DNA of 64,000 nt from the NCBI GenBank assembly GCA_030765065.1, contig CM060975.1, positions 262,579,816 through 262,643,815 on the forward strand. The letters are read 5' to 3'. The notes beneath the pieces were generated by a model. The model searched no databases. It had not been told where the DNA came from and saw only the letters and a program-made list of their open reading frames with translations. This DNA comes from Deroplatys truncata. Taxonomy: Eukaryota > Arthropoda > Insecta > Mantodea > Mantidae. Each line of letters begins with the position of its first letter. Position 1 is the stretch's first letter. The position numbers were made by a program, and so were the translations under genes. Below, piece by piece: positions 21,730 through 32,354 of the stretch.

Positions 21730-22833
21730 ATGAGCATCGATAGGTTCGGTTCTCAGAGAACTGGGCCAGTTAGAAGAGTGTTTGATCGTTTTATCATAAA
21801 CAGAGATGTCAAAGGAAACTATCAATTCAAGAATAAGAGATTGTGCAATGTTCACGATCCTGAAGATAATCATGACGCCTCCAATAAGAATTATGTGGAT
21901 GCTCTCGAAATTAGGATGCAAGATTTCTCTCAGCAAGCTGCTAACAATGTTGAGGTTATGGTTAAGACCCTGATCGATGAATTGATTTCAAGATATATCC
22001 TCAAGAGAGATAAGGAAAATAACGTCGTGATCGATAAAGTTAGATTGAAGGTATTGCTAGATCCTGTTCACGATAATAATGTTGTGAATAAAAAGTTCAT
22101 CGTTGGATATGTCAATTCACTCACGCAGTCGAGAGATGGTAATGGTAACATTATATTCGACAATAAGAGAATCATTGATATAGCGGATCCTCTCGGAGAT
22201 ACGGATGCTGTAAATAAAAGATATGCTAGAGCTATGCTCATTAGGAAATCGAACGAGACGCGACAGCAGTTAAACAGGTACTTACCAAAGGAAATCGAGA
22301 TGCAAATAGGCAAGAAGCTGCTAGACATTACAGCAAATCTGAATAAAACTACGAGTAAAGTGGATACTCTAACAATCTCTACAAAAGACAGAGTGGATTC
22401 TGTAATGGACTCTATTAAACAAGTTACCGCAGAGCTTGATAGAGAAAAAACAAATCTTCAGAATCTTTGCAATCAGAAAATTAGTAATTTAGAAAAGTTA
22501 GCGATGAAGCGAGTTTCAGATTTAGAGGCTACAGTCAGACAGTTAAAGATAGAGGTTTTGAATACTCTCAAAACTGACTGCTGCAATGATAAACTTAAGA
22601 AAGTGGAGGATAATGTAAATATGATGATGGACGCCTACAAAACTAATATGCAGCAAATGACGAGTCTAGAAGAATCGGCCAGAAGCCAGTACGCTAATAC
22701 GGCAATCTTTGCTGAAGCGTTCAAAACACATACACAGGAGCATAAGAAAGAAACCGAGCAACTGAGAACTTCGATAGAGATGTTAGCTAAGGCTATCGAC
22801 ACGATGAGAACTCAAGCTGAACGCAGACTATAA
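21730..22833 (+). CDS. Fibre-like coiled-coil protein with three N-terminal repeats
   Basis: 367 residues. The N-terminal half holds three repeats (about residues 28-60, 97-131 and 138-171) of the form 'N-K-R/V ... D-P ... D-x-N-K-x-Y', of the type seen in tail-fibre and Polinton fibre-like proteins. Residues ~190-367 are heptad-rich (KDRVDSVMDSIKQVTAELDR and beyond), predicted to form a long coiled coil. A trimeric surface or attachment protein is the natural reading, but function is inferred. ATG 21730 is close to the ATPase stop. TATATATTAAG at about 21684 could serve as a separate TATA element. Confidence 0.75.
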   Translation: MSIDRFGSQRTGPVRRVFDRFIINRDVKGNYQFKNKRLCNVHDPEDNHDASNKNYVDALEIRMQDFSQQAANNVEVMVKTLIDELISRYILKRDKENNVVIDKVRLKVLLDPVHDNNVVNKKFIVGYVNSLTQSRDGNGNIIFDNKRIIDIADPLGDTDAVNKRYARAMLIRKSNETRQQLNRYLPKEIEMQIGKKLLDITANLNKTTSKVDTLTISTKDRVDSVMDSIKQVTAELDREKTNLQNLCNQKISNLEKLAMKRVSDLEATVRQLKIEVLNTLKTDCCNDKLKKVEDNVNMMMDAYKTNMQQMTSLEESARSQYANTAIFAEAFKTHTQEHKKETEQLRTSIEMLAKAIDTMRTQAERRL

Positions 22834-22836
22834 ATT
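22829..22836 (+). promoter_or_regulatory. TATA box that decides the next start
   Basis: TATAAATT sits 35 bases before ATG 22871, matching the spacing of the other genes. It overlaps the alternative upstream ATG at 22835, so that start would not be in the mRNA. Confidence 0.6.
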
Positions 22837-22870
22837 GAAGGTAATCGTCTATTTCCTCATCATTTGTAAG

Positions 22871-23629
22871 ATGGATAGTGAAAGCATAAGACTTAAAGAG
22901 TCTGTAGCCGAGCATACCAGGGCTGTAAAAGAAAAACTGAGAGCTCTAAAAGGTCTCAGGTTTGAGACTCAGCATGTCATGTCCGAAGCTTTGAAGCCTG
23001 TAACCACCCCCCTCAAGGATATTTTGGACACTCAACGAGGGTTGCCGGTGAAGAACGTCAAGAATGAAAATGGTGATTCTACAAGTATTTCTACTTACCT
23101 CCAACACGTTCGCTCAAAAGACAAGGATCGTATTGATACATTGTTCGGCGTGAGATATCAGGATGGAAGTTATATGCTTGGAAATAAAGATATTCATTTT
23201 ATAAATAATCAAATATTGATAGGTGATGAAACGTATGAGTCTACCGCCGGTTTGACGGAGCTCATCTTTAAGCGAACGCCTCAGATTTCTGCATACACTA
23301 GTGAAGACTTGGAGACATACGCTAAGATTATGAAAAGTACTTTTCTTCATAGAAGTGGTTACAGCAGACACGGTCGCTTGAAATCTGGTAAATCGTATAA
23401 ATACAAGAATATAATACGACCCTTGCTCAATACACATTCAGGTCTAGGACTGGCATGGAAGGAGCATAAGCCTGATAAGGAGGTTGACTACGTTTTCTGT
23501 AGAAATCCTAACACATTAGTGAATAGACTGAGGTTACTTATTGCTTCGAGGGACGCTGGTAATAATAGCTACACTCGAGAGATTGAGGAAATTATCCGGG
23601 AATTGAAAGCATCTAAAATTATAGCATGA
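22871..23629 (+). CDS. DUF8207-like conserved Polinton protein
   Basis: I choose ATG 22871 (MDSESIRLKES, 252 residues) over ATG 22835, because the latter lies within the TATA box and adds a hydrophobic stretch atypical of the family. The central part (FGVRYQDGSYMLGN, then TAGLTELIFKRTPQ and the TSEDLETYAKI block) matches the domain of unknown function that accompanies Polinton integrases in insects. The C-terminus ends in charged helices. The biochemical role is unknown. Its TGA overlaps the integrase ATG (ATGA), implying linked expression. The frame is intact. Confidence 0.8.
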   Translation: MDSESIRLKESVAEHTRAVKEKLRALKGLRFETQHVMSEALKPVTTPLKDILDTQRGLPVKNVKNENGDSTSISTYLQHVRSKDKDRIDTLFGVRYQDGSYMLGNKDIHFINNQILIGDETYESTAGLTELIFKRTPQISAYTSEDLETYAKIMKSTFLHRSGYSRHGRLKSGKSYKYKNIIRPLLNTHSGLGLAWKEHKPDKEVDYVFCRNPNTLVNRLRLLIASRDAGNNSYTREIEEIIRELKASKIIA

Positions 23630-24546
23630 CCACCAAACAGAATATCGCCAGAGAACTTCACGGCTCGGCGAGGAGGAACTATTTACGACGGAAAATTATC
23701 AGCAAAGGCATGAATGATTTATTACAAATTGATTTGATTGAAATGATACACTATGCAAAAGTGAACAAAAATTTCAAATACATTCTGATCGCAATCAACT
23801 TTTACTCTAAAATGGCATATGCAAAACCCTTAAAGGATAAGGGTGGAGTTAATGTTGCAAAGGCTATGGAGGATATATTACAAGAAATGGACGTCCCTCC
23901 CCGGAATATTCAAAGTGACAACGGGAAAGAATTTTATAACAAGTTCTTTAAACGATTAATGTTTAAGTATAATATTAACCACTACAGCACCTATACCAAT
24001 GTGAAGGCTGCGGCTGTTGAACGTTTAATTCGAACCTTGAAGAATATGATGTACCGCGAGTTTTTAGTCCAAGGCTCATACAAGTGGCTAGATCTTTTAC
24101 CTAGAATCCTTGTAAAGTACAATGATACTTTTCATTCAACTATCCGCATGAAGCCTAATGAAGTGAAGAACAACGATCTTCTTCTGACTGTGTATAATTA
24201 TAATCAAGACCGAAGAGAGAAGAAGGCTTCAATGAAGTTTAGTGTTGGTGATTATGTCAGGATATCTAAACATAAAGGACATTTTGAAAAGAGTTATGAA
24301 TCTAACTGGAGCGTTGAAATCTTCAAAGTATTTCGTGTGAATCGTACCAAGCCTACAACATACATACTAAAGGATAGGAATGGTGAAATCATAAAAGGTG
24401 GCTTTTATGGACATGAACTAAAAAAGACTAGCTATCCTAACACATATTTAGTAGAAAAGGTTATACGTAAACGTGGAAACAAAGTTCTTGTAAAGTGGTA
24501 TGGTTTTGCAGATACTCAATGGATTGATATAAAGGATTTGGTGTAA
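23626..24546 (+). CDS. Retroviral-type integrase (rve) with C-terminal chromodomain
   Basis: 306 residues. The N-terminal ELHGSARRNYLRRK motif is typical of Polinton integrases. The catalytic core shows Asp36 (QIDLIEM), Asp98 (SDNGKEF) and Glu132 (AAAVERLIRTLK), the DDE triad. An SH3-like region (VGDYVRISKHKGHF) follows, and residues ~270-306 (YLVEKVIRKRGNKVLVKWYGF) are a chromodomain, likely to steer insertion to chromatin marks. It inserts the linear element into host DNA at its terminal repeats. No lesions are seen, in contrast to the polymerase. AATAAA at 24560-24565 follows the stop by 14 bases. Confidence 0.95.
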   Translation: MTTKQNIARELHGSARRNYLRRKIISKGMNDLLQIDLIEMIHYAKVNKNFKYILIAINFYSKMAYAKPLKDKGGVNVAKAMEDILQEMDVPPRNIQSDNGKEFYNKFFKRLMFKYNINHYSTYTNVKAAAVERLIRTLKNMMYREFLVQGSYKWLDLLPRILVKYNDTFHSTIRMKPNEVKNNDLLLTVYNYNQDRREKKASMKFSVGDYVRISKHKGHFEKSYESNWSVEIFKVFRVNRTKPTTYILKDRNGEIIKGGFYGHELKKTSYPNTYLVEKVIRKRGNKVLVKWYGFADTQWIDIKDLV

Positions 24547-24636
24547 TGTATGAAGACTTAATAAAGACCAGTTGTTATGATTGTAAAATCACGAGTATTT
24601 TTTATTTTAAAAATCCTTCATATTTTCTCTTTTTTT

Positions 24637-25155
24637 GAGGGAAAATTAATATATAAAAACCCTCACACATACTTTAAGTGAATATATACAATGACATTAT
24701 CAGAGGTAAAAATTAATATATAAAAACCCTCACACATACTTTAAATGGATATATACAATGACATTATCGGAGGGAAAAATTAATATATAAAAACCCTCAC
24801 ACATACTTTAAGTGAGTATATACAATGACATTATCAGAGGGAAAAATTAATATATAAAAACTCTCATACACACTTTAAATGAATATATACAATGACATCA
24901 GAGAGAAAAATTATATAAAAACCCTCACATACTTAAATGAATATATACAATGACATTATCAGAGGGAAAAATTAATATATAAAAACCCTCACACACACAC
25001 TTTAAATGAATATATACAATGACATTATCAGAGGGAAAAATTAATATATAAAACCCTCATACACACACACTTTAAATGAATATATACAATGACATTATCA
25101 GAGGGAAAAATTAATATATAAAAACCCTCATACACAATTTAAATGAATATTTACA
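24637..25155. repeat. Eight-unit ~66 bp tandem array between convergent genes
   Basis: Units start at about 24637, 24703, 24770, 24837, 24901, 24962, 25031 and 25101. Each holds GAGGG, an AATATATAAAA core and CCCTC, which can fold as a hairpin, then a (CA)-rich spacer of variable length, 'tttaaatgaatatataca' and 'atgacattatca'. It fills the interval between the integrase and polymerase 3' ends. A role as transcription boundary, replication or recombination site is speculation. Confidence 0.9.
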
Positions 25156-25215
25156 AAATCCAGATTGAAAAAAACAAGATATCTTCAAATATTTACATAT
25201 TTACAAGTTTAGGCA

Positions 25216-28200
25216 CTAGCAATCACCAGGTCTAAGGGAATAATGGCCCCACGCTAGAGTCTTATAACTTCCCTCCATCAACTTCCTCTTATCGTCACCT
25301 CCCTTCAACGCCAATTTATTTGTCTCAATTGTTGTAATTTTGTGGTGTTTACTCCGAAATGTTTTTTGTATCGAATAAATTTTTAGGCTATGGTATTTTA
25401 AACATTCAAAATAATGGCCAAAATCTATTTTATCCATGCCTGTCCTGGTGATGCCCTTAGCTTTCTTAATGGTCTGCCCTCCATATCTGTAGGCGTATAG
25501 CTTCGCTCTAATACCGACATACTCCTCCATAATCAAGCCACCCAATTCGTCCTTGAACAACCCAATCTTTTTCCTATTGGCTTGCTTAATGCCATATACA
25601 TTATCCTTTTCGAAGTTTGAAGTGTCGAAATATTGAGGATTCTCCCTGATGAACTCATAGATATCAGAACTCGTTTCAAAAATAAACGAGTCTGTATCCA
25701 TGTAATTCAGCAGCAAGTCTTTTAAATTCGGTTTCATGATATTGTAAAAGAAGTCATACATGATAAATTTTGAAATGTCCAAAATGCGTGTCCTATGTAA
25801 ATTGGTTTGTTCATATGTACTTCCTCTCTGCCCAGTTCGATTCCCACAAGATTTTCCTCAAAAATTATGGTGCGTAGGTAAGTGCTGCGTGCTATCAACT
25901 TCCTTGCCTGTTTCCAGGTTCCAACTATTTTGAAATCCGTGTACTTTCTAACATTCTCTATAAATTTCCCATATACGGCGTTATTCATCTTTTTCCACAG
26001 GTTTTGGCCGAATTTTGACTTTTCTTGTGCTCTCTTCTCGGTGTTGACGTCGATATATGTCTTCAACCAGTTAGACTGGTCGTAGGACACCACTCTGTGA
26101 ATATGTCTCACAGTTAGACCTTGCTCGATACACTGCTGCATCACCCTGTAGTGCAAGACATATTTGCTTTTCTGTTCTAATGTTGCAAGCAGTTTCTTGT
26201 ATTGGCCGTTCGGTGGTATTGCGCTCTGTGGGCAGAAAGGAAGTTCGTTATGGGCGTCGTGGATATGGTCGGGGTATTCGATATCTGCTTCTATCACATA
26301 TCCAGTCTCTGAATCTTCTTTGACTTCTGCGAAGTTTATGCCTTCAATTTCTTCTCTCGTGAGCCATTTCAGATTTTTGTATGGTAGGGCAGACACCATA
26401 GAAGCTCCATATAAGTTGTTTATGTCCCAATAGGACAGGTGTTTAACAGGAGCATGCTGGTCAAAGTTGGACATGTACCTGTGGTTAGCTTTGGTGTAGC
26501 CCTTCACCACTGTGCACAGTCCGCCTCTAATAGCCGACTCGAAAAATTCCAGCATGCTCTTGTCGGATATTAAGGAAAGTTTCGCCTTTGTTATCTTCAG
26601 CATAGCGTCAAAGGCGAGTCCTGGTAATGTATAAAACCATGCTGGGTCAAGTTTATACATTCCCAGGATGAGATCTCGAAACTTTTCGAAAATATCCGCC
26701 AAGAGCAGTATATCTGTTTTCAGGTATAGGTCGCTGTATTCTCCGAGATTCCGGATATTAAAGACCTCCCAGACTTTTACAGCATGCCTGTATTCCTCTT
26801 CGGTAATGTGGCTGTCAGTGAGAGTACTGTAGAAGGCCTCCTTCGGTGGTAGAGAAGTTTCTTCGAGAACGTCAAGGCTTGAAACATAATCATATGGGAA
26901 TATTCCCTTGCTCTTTGCCAGCTTAAAATGCTCCTCAACAGGATATTCTGCCCTTGTTATTTTAAAATCACTCTCCTCCAGCATGTCAGCCAGGCTGGAC
27001 AGCTTGTCGTCAAGAAACTTAAAGCTGTCCAGAAACCTGAAGCTGATGTTCCTGTACCGTTTGCTAAACGCTATATACCTTTCACCACTTTGAGCGATGC
27101 ACGATATAGGCTTATTATCATATGCCAGGCGTCTTATCAAGAAGTGGCTGTCATAATTAGATAGACAATGAAAAAAGATCGGTATGAAATCAGGGACCTT
27201 TCTATTCAAATTGCATCTATTATGAGCAGCACCTAGATATTCGCCTGTCACATGATCGTGATCCCCCACGCGCAAATCGCCCACAGTGAAAGCAGCAAGG
27301 CATATATGACACTCTGAGGCATTGTCAAAATTCTGTTGCTCTTCAAGGGTTAAATCCATAGGTTTAGGATTGGAATACACATCGATGACGTCATTAGCAA
27401 TTGATTTCAATTGTTTGATAAAGTCATCGACGGCGTTTGGACCTCTAAAGAGAAAGAATTTTGACATTGACTCGTCATGCCTACATATCACCTTCAAGGC
27501 AATAGACATTGCTTCATGCTCTTGAACGGCTCGGGTCCAGCTCGAGCTGCTTGAGGGCTCGCAAGAGTGAACCTTCGCCAGAACAGATTCAATGTCTGCG
27601 TATATAACAAATGGTACAGGAACGCTCTTGGAGAATGCTTTAAATTCAAGGTATTCATCCTGTTGAGGCATTTTAAGCAGCTGGCATTTTCCACATTTTA
27701 ATCGGTGCGTTTCCAAGGCCTTTTCATTGGCGCATCTCTTTAGACAGGCCTCACATGCCCATATTCTATGCCCATGTTTGGTGGCTTGACTGGATACAAG
27801 TCTGGACAAGTCTTTAATGATGCAGTAGTGGGACTTTTCCCCCTGCTCAATATATAACAGATTGGTATGGTGCTGCTTCTTTTCAGCTGTTTGGTATAGG
27901 GGAATAATGTTCTCATTCTCCTCCTCTATACCAAACACTGAAATGGATACTCCATTGTTCTGCTTTTCAAAGCATTCAATTTGATGGAAGGGTGTCGGAA
28001 ATTCGATACCTTCATAATTGAATGTCTCGAAAAGCAGTTCCTGGGGGTATTTTGTAGTTCTCTGGCCGTCGCGTTTAACAGGGTATTTAGAGGCTAGCAT
28101 ACACCATGCGAAGCAGAAGTTGTCTTCATTCTTTATGTTTATAACAGCGTACTTATTCCTGATTTTCAGTGGTAGTTCAATGTATGAACCTGCCTGTAAA

Positions 28201-28939
28201 GGATCATAGTGTGTAAAGCCCATCACCAGGCTGAGTATCTTCGATGATGCTCCCCCCTCAAATTTAGAAATGTTTTCCAAAATATCCCCCGCAATTGAAG
28301 AGAAGATCTGATTGAGATCGCTTGACGGAAGAATCAATACAGGCTTAGAATTAAAGCCAGTGGAAAGACTCTTCTCTTCATCAGGTTTGCGGATTAAATA
28401 TTCAAGTTCCAGGGAACAATGCATCTTTAATCCGCAAATGCTTCTCTGCAAGACGCTTTCCACTTCTTTAATAATAAGCTCTTTGCACTCATCTAAAAAG
28501 ACTCTGGGGTCGAGTATTTCTAATGTATTTACTATTCTACTATTAAAAATACGTCCCTTGAATGCCGATTGGATGGTATTGCATTCCAGCCCCTGGCAAT
28601 TACTAGCACTAACCTTGGCCTTTTTAATTGTAAGCTGCTCGCTCCCGTCCGATGCCGGCCCTCTCTTTCCATTCAAAGTTGACGCATTACTGGATGATGA
28701 TGAGGAGGAGGTTGACGGTGCAGCGGCTTCATTGTTTGCACCTGAGGAGGTCGATGGTGCAGCGGTTTCATCGCCTGCGTCTGAGGAGATCGAAGGCGCA
28801 GACGGTACAACTTCCTCCAGAATGTTGAATGATGAGGAGGCGGATGGTGCAGCGGACGAGTCTTCACCAATCTCTGGTGATGTCGACTCCTGTGTTGCTA
28901 GATCCATGGGCTGGCTTCCAAGGTCACCCAGATCATTTC
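25216..28939 (-). pseudogene. Protein-primed family B DNA polymerase, main exon, frameshifted
   Basis: The acceptor AG is at 28940-28941, so the exon starts at 28939. After an acidic Ser/Ala-rich linker and a CxxC zinc-finger-like stretch (WACEACLKR), it holds exonuclease motif I YADIES (~27582-27604), an HNH/endonuclease-VII-like zinc motif (CHIC...HDHVTG...HNRCN, ~27190-27310), LSNYDSHF and YLKTDILLL, then polymerase motif A DINNLYGAS (~26400-26430) and motif B KMNNAVYGKF (~25963-25994). The frame then runs out at 25734. Motif C YMDTDS (~25690-25705) and the KxY region lie in another frame (25216-25782). The one-nucleotide break falls at about 25783-25790, so the catalytic palm is split and replication by this copy is unlikely without slippage. 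It would replicate the linear genome from a terminal protein. Confidence 0.93.
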
Positions 28940-29026
28940 CTGGAATAATAATAATATTAATAATAATAACAATAATAATATAGAATGTGTAAAAGAAGTT
29001 CATAAAATGTGGAAAAAAATTCTTAC

Positions 29027-29160
29027 CATTCAGTGGTTGCTGCATGTATGGGGCAGGGCCCCTCCACTGCTGATTTGATGCAGGGAATGTGTGTGGTGCA
29101 GATGGCGCGCAATGAACAATACCGCCTCCGAAATAAAGCCCATTTCCTGAAAATAATAAT

Positions 29161-29194
<34 letters not shown>

Positions 29195-30336
29195 TAGAAT
29201 GTTTAAAAGAAGTTCGTAAAATGATGATAAATTCTTACCGGTCGGTGGTTGCTACATGTATGGGGCAGGGACCCATCCATGCTGATTTGGTGCCAGGTAG
29301 GTCTGGAAGCCTGGAGGTGGCGGTGCAGTGGTAGCGAAGCCTACTGGTGCAACGGTCGCGAAGCCTGGAGGTACCGGTGCAGCGCTCGCATGTTGACCGA
29401 TGCAGCCTCCGAAATAAAGTCCGCTTCCTGTAAATAATAGTAACAATATTAATAATATAAAATATGTAAAAGAAGTTCGTAAAATGCTGATAAATTCTTA
29501 CCATTCGATGCTTGCTGCATGTATGGGACAGGGACCCAACCATGCTGATTTGGAGCCAGGTAGGTCTGGAAGCCTGGAGGCGGCGGTGCAGCGGTCGCGA
29601 AGCCTGCTGGTGCAACGGTCGCGAAGCCTGGAGGTACCGGTGCAGCGGTCGCCTGTTGAGCGATACCGCCTCCGAAATAAAGTCCATTTCCTGGAAAAAA
29701 ATAAATAATAATAATAGTATAGCATGTTTAAGTACAGACTTCTAAAGAATCTACACTCTATACGTGAAAAAAATACATGTTTTAAACACCCTCGTGAAAA
29801 ATACATAGCATTCTGGGAGATCGATAGAGTTATGTGACTGCATATGGGTGAGAAACTCCCCTTAAATATATCCTTTTTCTCCTTATACAATCCAGAACTC
29901 TATGCTGTCGGAGGCATGCCTTTGTGTGCCAGAATCGACATTGTATGTCTACTATCATGTAATTTTTTTTTTAGTTACAAATGCTCGAATACCAGTCTGT
30001 AAATTCTTACCGTACGATTGTTGCTGTATGTACGGGCCAGAGCCACCTCCATAATGATTTGGAACCAGGAAGGTTTGGAAGCCTGGCGGTGCCTGTGCAG
30101 CGGTCGATGGATGGTCGATACCAAAATAAAGTCCATTTCCTGAAATAATAATATAGAATGTGTAAAAGAAGTTAATATGAATTGTTACATTACTTTTTAA
30201 AACACTGAAGAATGCTTACCATTCGACTGTTCGGATGCCTGAATCATTACGGCATTTGATGAGCGATCCTGCAGCCGGCGTTGGGTATCCTGCTGGAGCT
30301 GGATGTATGCTTCAGACATGTTAGCAGAACTGATTG
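29027..30336 (-). other. Array of duplicated phase-1 exons forming the polymerase N-terminus
   Basis: Five exons with GTAAG donors and AG acceptors: 30220-30336, 30011-30139, 29502-29690, 29239-29427 and 29027-29146, of 117, 129, 189, 189 and 120 bases, each a multiple of three. The last four share a design: NGLYFG at the start, a Pro/Ala/Gly-rich middle with PPGF-A-T or PPGFQTYL units, and PYM/I-QQ at the end. The two 189-base exons are close duplicates. All introns are phase 1, so exons can be skipped or added freely. The exon 29239-29427 has TAG in place of the CAG found in its sisters. Introns carry (TAA)n tracts. The role of this low-complexity leader is unknown. Confidence 0.8.
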
Positions 30337-31043
30337 CTGAAAACGCAATTAATTTACGCGTTAGATTTTTATTTATTAAAGAAACGATATATTATTAAGT
30401 TAATTTACTTTACTGCGAATACCTTATACAGGGAAAATGTCGATGTATTTTAAACACCTGAGAAATTTCTATTACAGATATAAATCACGTGTATTTCTCG
30501 ACACAATCATGGAAAATATCTCTTTAACATGATGGAAACAGGCTGAAAGTTTTTACTAAATAAATGCGAGAGAGGAATGAAACATTCACAGTGAATGTTC
30601 GACCAGTGCATGCAAGCATGAAGTCTTCGGATCGATTACCGTCGGTTACCCCGGGAGAAATTTTTATACAGATCATTTTTATTCGATTCGCAGGGTTTTT
30701 CAAGTAATTGTATTTCTCTAGAAAGGAATATAATTCACCCGGTGAAAACACGTATTTAAATATCCGGAATAATAATTACTCAACAATGTGAATACTTAAC
30801 TAAACTGATCACGTTTTTGAGAATTCGCGCAGTTAGCTATTAAATGCAGAATAAGCTTGCCTAAAATGAATACTTAACTATTCACATTTCAGAAAATTCA
30901 CTTGTCTAGCTATTAACTTTTTAGAATGCTCAGCTATTCGCATATAAATGCCATGCATTAAAAACAAGAACGCGAATATAAGTTAAATGTAGAGAGAAAT
31001 AATTTAACTTTTAAAGTAAATGAAGTGTTTTGTTACAACTTAC

Positions 31044-31157
31044 CAGACATGATGTTCGTTGAACTTTCACTTTGAATGAGAAAAGTTTGCAGAGACCTTA
31101 ACTGGTTGATTTCAGCGGAGAAACTGTGAGAATTCCCGATGAAGCAGCCTTTTTATA
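31044..31157 (-). promoter_or_regulatory. Polymerase first coding exon, leader and TATA box
   Basis: TATAAAAA on the minus strand lies at 31157-31150. The leader runs to ATG 31050; ATG TCT G (31050-31044) is followed by a GTAAGT donor. The phase (1) matches the acceptor at 30337-30338, giving an open junction into the first exon of the array. Confidence 0.65.
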
Positions 31158-31649
31158 GTGTTCTTTTGCGATATAAAAAAATGCATGAATGAAAGTTTAA
31201 GATATATAATACAGCAATTTTGATTGGCTACTCCGAAAATTCGAGAAGGAGAGGGAAATGCTAGCCTCGCACAGGGGCATTTCGTGAGCACGTCTAAACC
31301 TGTTAAGGGGGAAATCCTTCGATCACGCCAGCGTTCCTTAAGGGGAATGTTTCTGCGTATGACGCTAGAAATAAAAATATATTTTATTTTTTACATGTAC
31401 CATTAAAATTCATTGTTAATTATTGTTACATTACCAAAAAATAATCATAGAGTGAAAATAATGTATTATTTCTGTAGATATAATTGTCCTCGAACCAGCG
31501 ACCTTTCGTTTGTGAATAGACACGTCACAGATGTTTAAAGAACGTCTGATGCTATGTGATGGCTTTATAATTCTATTCTCTATGCATTACCGTTGGAAAA
31601 ACGAATAGCAAGTTACCATTTGAGAAAAGTTAAAAGTATTTGAAAATTT

Positions 31650-32160
31650 AAACCAATATCAAAATTCTGATGTGTTACACTCACATGACTTTCTCTACTC
31701 TTGTACAAACTATTTTTACAAGCACTTATTCCCTATATGCTTCATGTTAATCGAGATATCGAGATGTCAATGTTATTGGTAATTTTCATGACGATACAAG
31801 GTGAATATGATAGGTTTTAAGCGATAGTCAAATTATTTTAACGCTGATTGCTATGTGCCGCATTCCTTTCTCTTTACATGTCCAGAACATAAAAACAAGA
31901 ATAAGTATTGGAAATTTTAAGGGAATAACAAGCAATATCTCGAAACGATTTACTCATCAACAAGAATGTATATGTTATAAATTATGTATTTTAACGCGAT
32001 CTCCATTTTTTTGTGTAGTAAAATTTTGTCTATCTCTTATGGTTTATCAGTTTTGCAAAAGTCGTTCAGAATGAAGAATACTTTGGGTGTCATTCCCTGA
32101 AAATTCGAAATATACATTTCATTTCTCATTACAATATCTTAAACATATAATATTTTATTC
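31650..32160 (-). repeat. Host dispersed-family copy nested in the Polinton
   Basis: The reverse complement matches 46860-47420 closely: 'catgactttctctactc', 'cttcatgttaatcgagat', 'tgtgtagtaaaa', 'tgtctatctcttatggttta', 'aatgaagaatactt', 'atcttaaacatat'. Only the right half of the family is present. Confidence 0.75.
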
Positions 32161-32354
32161 AATATCGTTAGATTACTTGAAATGAATTTGTGTGTGTGTA
32201 TTAAGTTTATATTAACATGCTGGAATATTCGAAAAATATCTCTCGAATGGATGGGGTATTTAAAATCGTACTCGTCCTATGTTTACTAAGCCCAATCTTT
32301 TTAAAAATGGAATAAATTAAGAGTAACGAGGATTGTTTAGGCAAGGCTCCATAT

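Noticed and set aside
24637-25155. CRISPR array
   Set aside because: The repeats are contiguous ~66 bp units without unique spacers, in a eukaryotic element.
28312-28983. 223-codon + ORF across the polymerase linker
   Set aside because: Antisense shadow of the Ser/Ala-rich polymerase N-terminal coding sequence.
28940-29045. Polymerase start at ATG 29045
   Set aside because: This reading passes through a (TAA)-rich intron with a GTAAG donor and AG acceptor; the ATG belongs to the end of an upstream exon.
29484-29745. Plus-strand ORFs with repeated Arg/Ser-Leu units
   Set aside because: Antisense reading of the duplicated polymerase exons, not an independent repeat protein.
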